The notes under the pieces were generated by a model that worked only from the letters and a program-made list of their open reading frames with translations, did not search any database and was not told where the DNA came from. Both the position numbers and the translations under genes were made by a program. Below, piece after piece: positions 26,101 to 33,218 of a DNA stretch of 64,000 bases. How positions within the stretch are numbered: the stretch's first letter is position 1; every line of letters begins with the position of its first letter. The DNA comes from Bacteroidota bacterium (GTDB lineage Bacteria; Bacteroidota; Bacteroidia; Flavobacteriales; Flavobacteriaceae): NCBI GenBank assembly GCA_023387965.1, contig JAEWHE010000010.1:117493-181492 (forward strand), read 5' to 3'.

Positions 26101-26208
26101 GCCCGTAGCATCAGAAACTACTCCAGTAATTGTTTTTTGCTGAGCAAAAGAAAACTGAATAAAACACGCCATCAATAGCGTAAAAATCCAAGTAACCTTT
26201 GATTTCAT
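23134..26208 (-). CDS. SusC/RagA family TonB-dependent outer-membrane transporter
   Basis: This 1024-residue protein has a signal peptide ending FSFAQQ, a carboxypeptidase-regulatory-like domain (TGVVSDATGLPLPGAAVQVE, residues about 28-105), a plug domain and a C-terminal beta-barrel. The plug contains FMQTLQGQIPGLNITTGSGQ, the SusC signature PLYIIDGVPLNADNFRSLNP and VLKDAGATAIYGNRGANGVI. It ends PTPRIISLGLEIEL. It is the first gene of the operon with susD and a third lipoprotein and has its own promoter at 26237-26266. No sigma/anti-sigma pair or glycosidase lies next to it; the nearest other genes are a porin and a secreted protease. Confidence 0.95.
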   Translation of the reverse strand: MKSKVTWIFTLLMACFIQFSFAQQKTITGVVSDATGLPLPGAAVQVEGGQGTQTDFDGKYSLSAAPGQKLIFEFIGYKTQVVTVTAASSVVSVSLQEDATTIEGVVVEGYRSTTKKLSNVAVTTVTAKTIENRPNASFMQTLQGQIPGLNITTGSGQPGSNSTVILRGVGSMSGNIEPLYIIDGVPLNADNFRSLNPNDIESVSVLKDAGATAIYGNRGANGVIVVRTKQGSYDSPLQVKYSSVTGFSTMQKNDYNIMNAKQLLGLEKAANRGYGASLTDAQIAGYNGPDTNWYDHLFRTGISNSQVLSLTNGSKNVSSYTSFGYFEQDGIVEGTDLKRFNFRSNLNGKSDNDRFNYSTSFTGNFSVRNEASNLGEGSVNINPLVAANQGLPYLFPGLYVNGQQTYDLFNSGYNDADGNVIVAPGALGFSPLLLLDRINTGTLRTEELKMIANTQASYKITDDLTIAGTMGVDYTQATSLNVQDPESFNSLLFQDPGEEFLGFQTEGLTREFAFNSNASLTYAKTFAEKHTIEASVFTEYYKAHLKSFGYTQNGLNPKTFEPGNGAGFIGHNPNLNPQFYVPIGRSGKSEAGLFSYFGSVNYDFDNKYGLSGSFRRDASYRFAETNRWGTFWSISGRWNIDQEAFMENSGFDMLKLRASFGSTGNQNILGQSIFSGASRARTLFAAGTGYSNLPAYALGQLGNADLKWETIEQANIGLDFALWNNKFRGNLDVYQKRTLDLYQGMPISGVNGQYNLDGNTGTLRNRGVEANLSYDVLRGQDFSLTLNFNGSYNQNRVFAIPTETGFIDGGLQIDFSGEELFQYYMIKYAGVNPANGNLLFYDINGNLTENPDQEADRRRTGKSPIPSYQGGFGFDAQYKGFFLTTQFTFVADIHRIDYDLEGLQDPTDLGTWNKSTDLLNAWTLDNPVTHIPALGFTNKGADAGSDRYLIDASYLRLRYISLGYDFSKKMLENTFLNKVRAYVQAENLLTWSKWRGWDAESPRGSDVYQYPTPRIISLGLEIEL

Positions 26209-26236
26209 AATTAATTAATTTGAGTTAGTTATTATG

Positions 26237-26266
26237 CAAAACTATCAATTAATTTCGTAATAACAA
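26237..26266 (-). promoter_or_regulatory. Promoter of the SusC-SusD operon
   Basis: On the minus strand TTG (26264-26266), a 19-nt spacer and TAGTTTTG (26237-26244) fit TTG-N17-23-TAnnTTTG. The start site near 26230 gives a leader of about 22 nt. Confidence 0.6.
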
Positions 26267-26347
26267 ATATTTAACAGTTTAATATTCCTTTTTTTACTGA
26301 CTAAATCAAATGTTTACAAGCCTAGACCGTTAATTACGTAAAAAAAT

Positions 26348-26374
26348 AAAAGCCGGTTTTAGAACCGGCTTTTA
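26348..26374 (-). terminator. Terminator of the subtilisin-like protease gene
   Basis: A stem of aaagccggtt against aaccggcttt with a short loop (ttaga) lies 24 nt after the protease stop codon, followed by a T-rich tract on the minus strand. A-runs on the other side would also allow action on the plus strand. Confidence 0.8.
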
Positions 26375-26397
26375 TTTTTTTACGTAATTAATTTAAA

Positions 26398-28260
26398 TTA
26401 TTTTTTAATAATTTTATGAGTTTCAAAAAATCCATCACCCTTAATTTGTAGCATGTAGATTCCTGTGTTTAAATTCTCTATTGAAATTTGAGCTTCGCTG
26501 GTTCTCAATTTTCCAGATTTCACAAGTCTTCCTTGCAAGTCATACATATAAAATTCTTCGTTACCGCTTAGTAATTCAGACGAAATATTCACAACGGAAT
26601 TTGTAGGATTTGGATATATCTTGAATTTAGATTTTTGATTCTCATTAACACTCATAACTGCATCTGCATCAATTCCAGTAGCAATTAAACTGTATGGTTG
26701 TGATCCATTTGTCAAACCTCCTTTGTGTGATACAGTAATAGTGTAAACTCCCGCATCAGGAACAAGGATTTCAACCTTTTCGATATTGTCAACATCATTC
26801 ACACCTTTAATTGCGGCAGCCGTTAAAGAGTTGGTAAGTTTCCACGGGTAATAAGTTACACCATTTCTTTCAACTTTAATATCTAAATCATTTACTATTG
26901 CAGGAATAAATGCATTTACAACACCGTTACTTTGTTGTCCTGCAGGATCCGTCCATGATAAAGTTACAACCAACGGTTCGGTACCAAGTGCCAAAACATT
27001 TTTTGTAAAGGTCTGCGAAGTCGTTAATGTATTTTCTTCAAGAATTGATTCTGTCCCTTTTTTTCTAATTGCTTCTGCGTATTTTTCAGCATTCATCAAT
27101 CCCCAACCAAATTTAGCGTCTGGACCATCAGAAGCCCCTGCTTCATCCGCCGTATGAGCTAACAAACCTCTAACTGTTGACGATAACATATAATTTCCTG
27201 CATTTAAGTTGCCATAATATTGTTGCAACAAAAGCAACGCACCTGTAATTCCAGGAGCCGCCATAGATGTACCTTGATTAGAAACGTAGGAAGTATTAGA
27301 TAAATTACTTGCCGATAAAACAGCTAATCCTTTTGAAGATATATCTGGTTTAATTCTAAAGTCATCAGTTGGACCCCAATTACTGAAACCCGCGAGTGAA
27401 ACTGATGAAGGTCCAGTATAACTAGAAACCTGAGCAACAGCAGCCACAACGATAGTATTTTTTGCAGTTCCCATTCCAGTTAAATGATCATAGTTCCCAT
27501 CACCGTCGTTCCCTGCTGCAACTACAGGTTGATAATACGGTGCATTGAATGCGATGTTATCAACTGCGGCAGACTTGTCTGTATAAGCTCCAAAATAATA
27601 ATCCGGCAACATGCTGGCAACAAAACCGTATGAATGATTTGACAATAGCAAACCAAAAGAAGATTGCGTTGTCATCTCCCCTAAATCATTTGCATAATTA
27701 TTGATGTAGCCATAGGCTTGATAAGCAATTCCTCTCGCATTAGCATTATTTGCACCTGCTCCTATAATTGTACCCAAAACATGGGTAGGATGCAGCGCAA
27801 TAGGAACACCAGGTCCATCTTGTGTCGTAAAACGATTAACAAAATCTACGTGAGAAGTTCTTGGATATTCCCCATCCCAAACCCCAACATACATTCCGGA
27901 ACCAGTTAAACTTAAACCTAACGAGCCACCAGGATGCAATCGGTTAGCACGAATAGTTTGTGCCGCTCCAACATTGTAAGACGTATAATAAATAGGAGTA
28001 CCTTCTTTAGTTACATCCATCAAATATTGAGTTGCTCCATCTTTTTTAACCGTCAATGGCCAATTATTTATTTGAGCCAATCGCATTGCTTCAGCATAAT
28101 TTTTATTAAAATTATCTTCGTATTGTTTTGCGATTCCGTTAAGTTTATCAAGATTGTAATTCCGAACAATTTTCGCACGTTCCTCAGCAGATTGAGCATT
28201 TGCAAACATGGTAACCAAAATTGCTCCCACCATTAGAAGTGGTTTTAAAGTAATTTTCAT
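26398..28260 (-). CDS. Secreted S8 family serine protease with type IX secretion tail
   Basis: The product is a 620-residue exported subtilisin-like protease. The signal peptide (residues 1-22, ending MFANAQ) is followed by a short propeptide. The catalytic triad is visible as D129 (GVWDGEY), H160 (HPTHVLGT) and S332 (NQGTSMAAPG), with the oxyanion residue N251 in VVAAGNDGDG. Residues about 405-535 form a beta-sandwich like the proprotein-convertase P domain. The last 75 residues (SKFKIYPNPTNSVVNISSEL ... GIYMLQIKGDGF) are a T9SS type A sorting domain. It is therefore expected outside the cell or on its surface. It has its own terminator and lies upstream of the SusCD operon on the same strand. 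Confidence 0.93.
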   Translation of the reverse strand: MKITLKPLLMVGAILVTMFANAQSAEERAKIVRNYNLDKLNGIAKQYEDNFNKNYAEAMRLAQINNWPLTVKKDGATQYLMDVTKEGTPIYYTSYNVGAAQTIRANRLHPGGSLGLSLTGSGMYVGVWDGEYPRTSHVDFVNRFTTQDGPGVPIALHPTHVLGTIIGAGANNANARGIAYQAYGYINNYANDLGEMTTQSSFGLLLSNHSYGFVASMLPDYYFGAYTDKSAAVDNIAFNAPYYQPVVAAGNDGDGNYDHLTGMGTAKNTIVVAAVAQVSSYTGPSSVSLAGFSNWGPTDDFRIKPDISSKGLAVLSASNLSNTSYVSNQGTSMAAPGITGALLLLQQYYGNLNAGNYMLSSTVRGLLAHTADEAGASDGPDAKFGWGLMNAEKYAEAIRKKGTESILEENTLTTSQTFTKNVLALGTEPLVVTLSWTDPAGQQSNGVVNAFIPAIVNDLDIKVERNGVTYYPWKLTNSLTAAAIKGVNDVDNIEKVEILVPDAGVYTITVSHKGGLTNGSQPYSLIATGIDADAVMSVNENQKSKFKIYPNPTNSVVNISSELLSGNEEFYMYDLQGRLVKSGKLRTSEAQISIENLNTGIYMLQIKGDGFFETHKIIKK

Positions 28261-28284
28261 AACATATATTTTAAACTGATATTT

Positions 28285-28317
28285 TTGTTTTTATTTTAAG
28301 TCAAAAACTTAATTTTG
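28285..28317 (+). promoter_or_regulatory. Promoter of rnhB
   Basis: TTG (28285-28287), a 22-nt spacer and TAATTTTG (28310-28317) fit the consensus. The start site near 28324 gives a leader of about 66 nt. Confidence 0.45.
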
Positions 28318-28389
28318 CGAATATAAAAATCTTTTGCGAATTAATCCGTTTTATTAACATATATAGAATTTACTTAGCCAAAAAAAATA

Positions 28390-29001
28390 ATGCTCCTCCA
28401 AAACTTTTCCTCTTTAAATTTCGAATGCGGAACCGACGAAGCCGGACGAGGTTGTCTTGCAGGTCCGGTTACCGCGGCAGCATTAATTTTGCCTGAAAAT
28501 TTTTTGAATGAAATTTTAAACGACTCTAAGCAACTTTCCGAAAAAAACCGAGATTTTCTTCGCCCGATAATTGAAGAAAATGCACTTTGTTATTCAGTAA
28601 CTCACATCGAACCGTTGATTATAGACGAAATTAATATTCTCAACGCATCCATTCATGCCATGCAGGAATGTATCAAAAAGCTAAATCCGCTACCTAATTA
28701 TATTATTGTAGATGGCAACCGATTCAAACCGGTCGAAAATATTCCGCACAGTTGCATAATTAAAGGCGATAGCAAATATTTGAGTATTGCAGCGGCTTCG
28801 GTTTTGGCAAAAACTTATCGGGATGAGTATATGAATAAAATCCATGAGGAATTTCCAATGTACAATTGGAAACAAAACAAAGGCTATCCCACAAAAGAAC
28901 ATCGGGAAGCCATCAAAAAATACGGCACTACAAAATACCACAGAATGTCGTTCCGACTTTTACCAGAACAACTTGAACTGGAATTTTCGCAAGAAGCCTA
29001 A
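28390..29001 (+). CDS. rnhB: Ribonuclease HII
   Basis: This 203-residue nuclease removes ribonucleotides from DNA and RNA from RNA/DNA hybrids. The signature GTDEAGRGCLAGPV places the metal ligands D16 and E17; further acidic positions are in LNDSKQLSEKNR and IIVDGNRFKP. The segment IIKGDSKYLSIAAASVLAKT with YRDEYM is typical of RNase HII. It faces lipB tail to tail; the two stop codons overlap by 4 nt (28998-29001). Confidence 0.95.
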   Translation: MLLQNFSSLNFECGTDEAGRGCLAGPVTAAALILPENFLNEILNDSKQLSEKNRDFLRPIIEENALCYSVTHIEPLIIDEINILNASIHAMQECIKKLNPLPNYIIVDGNRFKPVENIPHSCIIKGDSKYLSIAAASVLAKTYRDEYMNKIHEEFPMYNWKQNKGYPTKEHREAIKKYGTTKYHRMSFRLLPEQLELEFSQEA

Positions 29002-29717
29002 ACCACTTCTTTTCCAAACGCCACAAATTCGGCTTCGAAGAGGGCGGTAAAATGTTTTATTATTTTTTCTTTCACTTCCTCTTCGTCCACTTTATCAAGT
29101 CCAAGTTCAACATTTAGCGAAGTCACGGCTTTTCCTCGAATACCACACGGAATAATGTTATCAAAATAACCCAAATCTGCATTGACGTTTAGCGCAAAAC
29201 CGTGCATGGTAACCCAACGAGAAGCACGAACTCCCAATGCACAAATTTTTCGCGCGAATGGCGTTCCAACTCCAAGCCAAACTCCGGTTTCGCCCTCACT
29301 TCGGGTTCCGGTCAATCCGTAATCGGCTAAAACCAGAATAAAAACTTCCTCCAAGAACCGAAGGTATTTGTGAATATCGGTAAAAAAATTCTCCAGATCC
29401 AAAATAGGATAACCCACAATTTGTCCGGGACCGTGATAGGTAATATCGCCACCGCGATTGATTTTATAAAATGTCGCACCTTTTTCTTCGAGCTGTTTTT
29501 CGTTCAACAACAAGTTGCTAAAATCGCCACTTTTCCCCAACGTGTACACGTGCGGATGTTCCACAAACAAAAAATAGTTCGGTGTTTCCAAAGCTAAATT
29601 TTCCCTGCGGTTTTTAATCTTCAAGTCCAAAATTCCCTGAAACAATTCTTCCTGATATTCCCACGTTTGCTTGTAGTCCCTTCGGCCCAAATCCCGAAGC
29701 TGAATTTTTTTGTTCAT
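28998..29717 (-). CDS. lipB: Octanoyltransferase LipB
   Basis: This 239-residue enzyme moves octanoate from acyl carrier protein to lipoyl domains, the first step of lipoate synthesis. The key motif is INRGGDITYHGPGQIVGYPI (residues about 86-105). The acyl-enzyme cysteine is C191 (IIPCGIRGKAVTS) and the conserved lysine is K157 (ARKICALGVR). Length is typical. No lipA is in the window. It converges with rnhB and has a minus-7 box 21 nt upstream of its start. Confidence 0.95.
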   Translation of the reverse strand: MNKKIQLRDLGRRDYKQTWEYQEELFQGILDLKIKNRRENLALETPNYFLFVEHPHVYTLGKSGDFSNLLLNEKQLEEKGATFYKINRGGDITYHGPGQIVGYPILDLENFFTDIHKYLRFLEEVFILVLADYGLTGTRSEGETGVWLGVGTPFARKICALGVRASRWVTMHGFALNVNADLGYFDNIIPCGIRGKAVTSLNVELGLDKVDEEEVKEKIIKHFTALFEAEFVAFGKEVV

Positions 29718-29737
29718 CTGCTCAAATAAATGTCCTG

Positions 29738-29745
29738 CAAAGTTA
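29738..29745 (-). promoter_or_regulatory. Minus-7 box of lipB
   Basis: TAACTTTG on the minus strand, 21 nt upstream of the lipB ATG. No TTG was found at the usual spacing. Confidence 0.35.
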
Positions 29746-29782
29746 CAACATCTCTCCTTAATATAGAGGTTCGATTTTTTTC

Positions 29783-30103
29783 TTGAAGCGAAAGGCCAGT
29801 GAAGTTTCAGCTCCCGAAGCTTCGGGACATTTTCCCGCTATCATTCCAAAGTTTCCCGCAGAAAAAGCGGGAAAGCTTTTCCCTTCTATCGGGGCTAAGG
29901 GAAAATCCATGGCACTCTTGGAAACTTCAGGCTTTTTCGTCGCGTGGACAAAGCCTCCAAATACAAAACCAATATTCCCATAGCCCCGATTGCAGCGGAA
30001 ATCCTTTATCAATTACCTTTGGTTTTAACCAAAGGTAATTGATAAAGATTGTAGCGGAAAGCGGGAACGACGATTATAAAAAAGACTAAGCCTTTCGCTT
30101 CAA
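29783..30103. repeat. Dispersed mosaic hairpin repeat, copy 3 (composite)
   Basis: This 321-nt block is bounded by a perfect 14-bp inverted repeat, ttgaagcgaaaggc at 29783-29796 and its complement at 30090-30103. It holds two units of the repeat family in opposite orientation. The left unit carries ttttcccgctatca and ctatcggggctaaggg. The right unit carries tagccccgattgcagcgg, a long palindrome (atcaattacctttggtt around its centre) and gattgtagcggaaagcggga. An 18-mer at 29951-29968 recurs exactly at 34975-34992. Frames crossing it are not credible genes. Confidence 0.7.
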
Positions 30104-30176
30104 AAAATTCCAAATTCCAAATGCCAAAAATCTAAAATCCTAAATCTTACATCTCAAATCATAAATCTAAAATCAC
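30104..30176. other. AT-rich low-complexity stretch upstream of lysS
   Basis: A run of degenerate 10-13-nt units built on aaatctaaaatc and aaattccaaatgcc lies between repeat copy 3 and the lysS minus-7 box. I see no gene in it. It could bind a regulator or simply be slippage-prone sequence. Confidence 0.4.
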
Positions 30177-30184
30177 TATCTTTG
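30177..30184 (+). promoter_or_regulatory. Minus-7 box of lysS
   Basis: TATCTTTG, followed by gcacgct, 22 nt before the lysS ATG. No TTG stands at the expected distance upstream. Confidence 0.45.
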
Positions 30185-30206
30185 CACGCTTAAAAATTAA
30201 CGCAAT

Positions 30207-31907
30207 ATGCAACTTTCAGAACAAGAAATCATCAGAAGAGAAAAACTGGGGAGGTTGAGAGAACTCGGCATTAACCCTTATCCGGCAAATTTGTTTCCAG
30301 TAAACCATACTTCGAAACAGGTAAAGGACACTTTTGAAGAAGGCAAGAAAGTGATTGTTGCGGGACGTGTGATGAGCACGAGAATTCAAGGAAAAGCGTC
30401 GTTTATTTCGTTACAAGACAGCGAAGGTCGCGTTCAGGTGTACATCAATCGCGATGAAATTTGCCCTGGAGACGACAAGGAACTTTACAACGAAGTTTTT
30501 AAAAAATTGATCGACTTAGGCGATTTTATTGGTGTGGAAGGCGAACTTTTTACGACTCAAGTGGGAGAAAAATCCATTCGCGCGACCAATTTTACGCTTT
30601 TAAGCAAAACATTACGTCCGTTACCGCTACCAAAAACCGACACAGACGGAAATACCTTCGACGGTTTTACCGATCCGGAATTACGCTACCGTCAACGTTA
30701 CGTAGATTTGGTGGTAAATCCTCACGTGAAGGAAGTTTTTGTAAAACGTACCAAATTATATAGCGCGATGCGCGAATTTTTTAATTCGGCAGGTTATATG
30801 GAAGTGGAAACTCCGGTTTTGCAGTCCATTCCTGGAGGTGCTGCGGCTCGTCCGTTTATTACACATCATAATTCTTTAGATATTCCTTTGTACATGAGAA
30901 TTGCTAACGAATTGTACCTGAAAAGATTAATCGTAGGTGGTTTTGATGGTGTTTACGAATTTTCGAAAAATTTCCGAAACGAAGGAATGGACAGAACCCA
31001 CAATCCGGAATTTACCGCAATGGAAATTTATGTAGCCTACAAAGATTACAACTGGATGATGGAATTTACCGAAAATTTACTCGAGCATTGCGCGATAAAA
31101 GTAAACGGAACAACCGATGTAACTTTTGGTGACCATCAAGTGAGCTTTAAAGCGCCTTATGCAAGAGTTACCATGACGGATGCCATTATAAAATATACTG
31201 GTTTTGATATTTCGGGCAAGACTGAAAAAGAAATTTTTGATGCTGCAAAATCCATGGGAATTGCTGTTGACGAAACCATGGGCAAAGGAAAATTGATTGA
31301 TGAAATTTTTGGCGAAAAATGCGAAGGTAACTTCATTCAGCCCACTTTCATCACGGATTATCCGAAAGAAATGAGTCCGCTTTGTAAAGAACATCGCGAC
31401 AATCCGGAATTAACCGAGCGTTTTGAGTTGATGATTTGTGGAAAAGAAATCGCAAACGCTTATTCAGAATTAAACGACCCAATTGATCAACGCGAACGTT
31501 TTGAAGCGCAAATGGCTTTGGCAGAAAGAGGTGACGATGAAGCAAACGGAATCATCGACAACGATTTTCTCCGAGCGTTGGAATACGGAATGCCGCCGAC
31601 TTCCGGTTTGGGAATTGGAATGGACCGTTTAATTATGTACTTGACTAACAATCCGTCGATTCAAGAAGTGTTGTTTTTCCCGCAAATGCGTCCGGAGAAA
31701 AAAGTAATAGAAGTGGAATTGTCGCCTGAAGAAAAGTCAATTCTGGAAATTCTGAAAGCCAATGAAAACGTGATGTCATTGCCATCGCTGAGAGAAACGG
31801 CTGGTTTAAGCGGCAAAAAATGGGACGCTTCTATGAAAGGTCTTTCCAAACACGCTTTAGTAAAAGTAGTTGTAAACGGCGAGGACAAATTTGTAGAATT
31901 GGCGTAA
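30207..31907 (+). CDS. lysS: Lysine-tRNA ligase, class II
   Basis: This 566-residue enzyme charges tRNA-Lys. The N-terminal OB-fold (VIVAGRVMSTRIQGKASFIS) is followed by the class II core: motif 1 around YMEVETPVLQSIPGGAAARP, motif 2 FRNEGMDRTHNPEFTAMEIY and motif 3 GLGIGMDRLIMYLTN. The catalytic part ends near residue 505 (EVLFFPQMRPEKK). A further 60 residues (ELSPEEKSILEILKANENVM ... LRETAGLSGKKWDASMKGLS) look like a small winged-helix domain. Such an extension is absent from E. coli LysRS; I believe it is common in Flavobacteria. Confidence 0.96.
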   Translation: MQLSEQEIIRREKLGRLRELGINPYPANLFPVNHTSKQVKDTFEEGKKVIVAGRVMSTRIQGKASFISLQDSEGRVQVYINRDEICPGDDKELYNEVFKKLIDLGDFIGVEGELFTTQVGEKSIRATNFTLLSKTLRPLPLPKTDTDGNTFDGFTDPELRYRQRYVDLVVNPHVKEVFVKRTKLYSAMREFFNSAGYMEVETPVLQSIPGGAAARPFITHHNSLDIPLYMRIANELYLKRLIVGGFDGVYEFSKNFRNEGMDRTHNPEFTAMEIYVAYKDYNWMMEFTENLLEHCAIKVNGTTDVTFGDHQVSFKAPYARVTMTDAIIKYTGFDISGKTEKEIFDAAKSMGIAVDETMGKGKLIDEIFGEKCEGNFIQPTFITDYPKEMSPLCKEHRDNPELTERFELMICGKEIANAYSELNDPIDQRERFEAQMALAERGDDEANGIIDNDFLRALEYGMPPTSGLGIGMDRLIMYLTNNPSIQEVLFFPQMRPEKKVIEVELSPEEKSILEILKANENVMSLPSLRETAGLSGKKWDASMKGLSKHALVKVVVNGEDKFVELA

Positions 31908-31932
31908 GCCAACTGTTAAAAATCAAAAAATA

Positions 31933-31963
31933 TTGGTTTATTTCTCAAAAAGAATTAGATTTG
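31933..31963 (+). promoter_or_regulatory. Promoter of the first small helical protein
   Basis: TTG (31933-31935), a 20-nt spacer and TAGATTTG (31956-31963) match the consensus. The start site near 31970 gives a leader of about 19 nt, so this gene is not dependent on lysS. Confidence 0.6.
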
Positions 31964-31988
31964 ACCTTCTCAACTAAACCAAAAGATT

Positions 31989-32303
31989 ATGAAAAAAATA
32001 TTTACTCTGTTTGCACTTTTCCTTGCTTTCGCTATCCAAGCCCAAAGCACTGACTTGAGAGAAACGGCGAAAAAAAATGTTGCCACGTTGGAAACCGTTG
32101 TAAAACTTGACGCCAACGCTAAAAAAGGAGCCGAAGCCGCTTTCTACCAAAAGCACAAAGCCGCTTTGCAAGAAAACCTTACAGCAGAACAAAAGCAACA
32201 AATCGAGGCCGATGTTGAAGCCTTACTAATCAAAGGCATTGGCGAAGAAAATTTCGCAAAACTCAAAGCCAACACTAAGGTTTACAATCAATTACTAAAA
32301 TAA
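31989..32303 (+). CDS. Small exported alpha-helical protein A
   Basis: The product is a 104-residue protein with a signal peptide (MKKIFTLFALFLAFAIQAQ). The mature part is about 85 residues, rich in Ala, Lys, Glu and Gln, and predicted to be all helix. It ends ENFAKLKANTKVYNQLLK. It resembles the protein at 33219-33533 in layout and spacing (KKNVATLE..., YQKHKAAL, then a C-terminal xxAKLxAxxxxxxxLL). Both have the look of Spy/CpxP-type periplasmic proteins (LTAEQ motif: ENLTAEQKQQI). The function is unknown; a periplasmic stress role is a guess. Confidence 0.7.
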   Translation: MKKIFTLFALFLAFAIQAQSTDLRETAKKNVATLETVVKLDANAKKGAEAAFYQKHKAALQENLTAEQKQQIEADVEALLIKGIGEENFAKLKANTKVYNQLLK

Positions 32304-32309
32304 AAAACG

Positions 32310-32338
32310 AGCTGTCTGCAAAGGCAGCTTTTTTTTTG
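32310..32338 (+). terminator. Terminator of small protein A
   Basis: A stem of agctgtc (32310-32316) and ggcagct (32323-32329), with one G-T pair, is followed by nine T. Confidence 0.7.
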
Positions 32339-32359
32339 CCAAAAATTTAAAAATAATTT

Positions 32360-32498
32360 GGGCAGCCCCTTCGGTCGCGCTTTCCGTTACAAGTCCTCGG
32401 CACAAAAACTTTTTTTGTAGCCCAAAAACGAGCTCCTAAAGTCGCTGTTTTTCGGGCACAAAAAAAATAGTTTTTCAGCCTCCGGGCTTTCCACTTCA
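32360..32498. repeat. Dispersed mosaic hairpin repeat, copy 4
   Basis: This element starts gggcagccccttcggtcg, then gctttccgttacaag, and ends ctccgggctttccacttcaa. The left flank, read with the complement of the right flank of copy 2, keeps the order gggc...cc-cgg-tc...gct-tccg-t-caa. The interior is full of A and T runs (cacaaaaactttttttgt, gggcacaaaaaaaata) that can pair with each other. It fills much of the 414-nt gap between small proteins A and B. A minus-strand frame (32387-32611) runs through it and is not accepted as a gene. Confidence 0.55.
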
Positions 32499-32717
32499 AA
32501 CACGCAGTGTTCACCGAACTCATTTGAAAATGAGAGCAATGTGAGGTAATCGCTGCTGCAATAGAACATTTTGCTGTCAAAATCAAATTTTTTTTCGCCA
32601 GAAACGACCATATTTCCAACAACATTTTTACAATTTTAAAAAATGTCACAACTCTCGTTAAACTTTTTTAATTTCTGGCTGTCTTATCATCAAACTAAAA
32701 AATTAAAAAACACTTTT

Positions 32718-33146
32718 ATGAAAAAAATGATGATTGCAGCATTATTGATGATCGGGATGACATCGTTTGCACAAGAAAAAACCATTGGCGAAAAAAGAAC
32801 AAGACCAGAAAGAGAACATTTGCCACAAAAAGAAAAATTATCTCCGGAAGAAAGAAGCAAAAAACAGTTAGCCAAAATGACTTCGGAGTTAAATTTAACG
32901 GATGCACAGCAAAAAGAAGTGGCGCAGTTAATGGCAGAAAACAAAGCCAAAAGAGATGCGAAACAAGCGGATCGTCAAGCGGAAATGACAGCCAGAAAAG
33001 CAGAAATGCAAAAAGAAACGGAAGCTAATGACTCTAAAATGAAAAAGATTTTAAACGCTGATCAATATGCTAAATACCAAACCTTAAAATCGGAAAAAAA
33101 GGCAAAAATGCAAGATCGGTTTAAAGGAAGAAAAGGAAAGAAATAA
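32718..33146 (+). CDS. Spy/CpxP-like small periplasmic protein B
   Basis: The product is a 142-residue protein with a signal peptide (MKKMMIAALLMIGMTSFAQ) and a strongly charged helical mature part. It carries the Spy-like pattern LSPEERSKKQLAKMTSELNL with LTDAQQKEVAQLM and a later ILNADQYAKYQTLK (LTxxQ-type motifs), ending in a basic tail (MQDRFKGRKGKK). Spy and CpxP are periplasmic chaperones induced by envelope stress; this assignment rests on motif and layout. The frame is open from 32643, but the ATG at 32718 puts the signal peptide at the start. It lies between two proteins that resemble one another. Confidence 0.72.
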   Translation: MKKMMIAALLMIGMTSFAQEKTIGEKRTRPEREHLPQKEKLSPEERSKKQLAKMTSELNLTDAQQKEVAQLMAENKAKRDAKQADRQAEMTARKAEMQKETEANDSKMKKILNADQYAKYQTLKSEKKAKMQDRFKGRKGKK

Positions 33147-33177
33147 TAATTTAACAGCTAAATTAAAAAAATGGTCT

Positions 33178-33185
33178 TAAATTTG
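33178..33185 (+). promoter_or_regulatory. Minus-7 box of small protein C
   Basis: TAAATTTG, 33 nt upstream of the ATG at 33219. No TTG at the usual spacing. Confidence 0.35.
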
Positions 33186-33218
33186 ATATTATTATCATAA
33201 ATCTAAATGATTAGAAAA

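Noticed and set aside
29758..30038. Three open frames of 66-84 codons
   Set aside because: They translate the palindromic repeat copy 3; no consistent codon pattern or start context.
32387..32611. Minus-strand 74-codon frame beginning MVVSGEKKFDFDSK
   Set aside because: The C-terminal two thirds are repeat copy 4. The first 35 codons (32505-32611) look somewhat protein-like and might be the remnant of a gene, but there is no support for an intact product.
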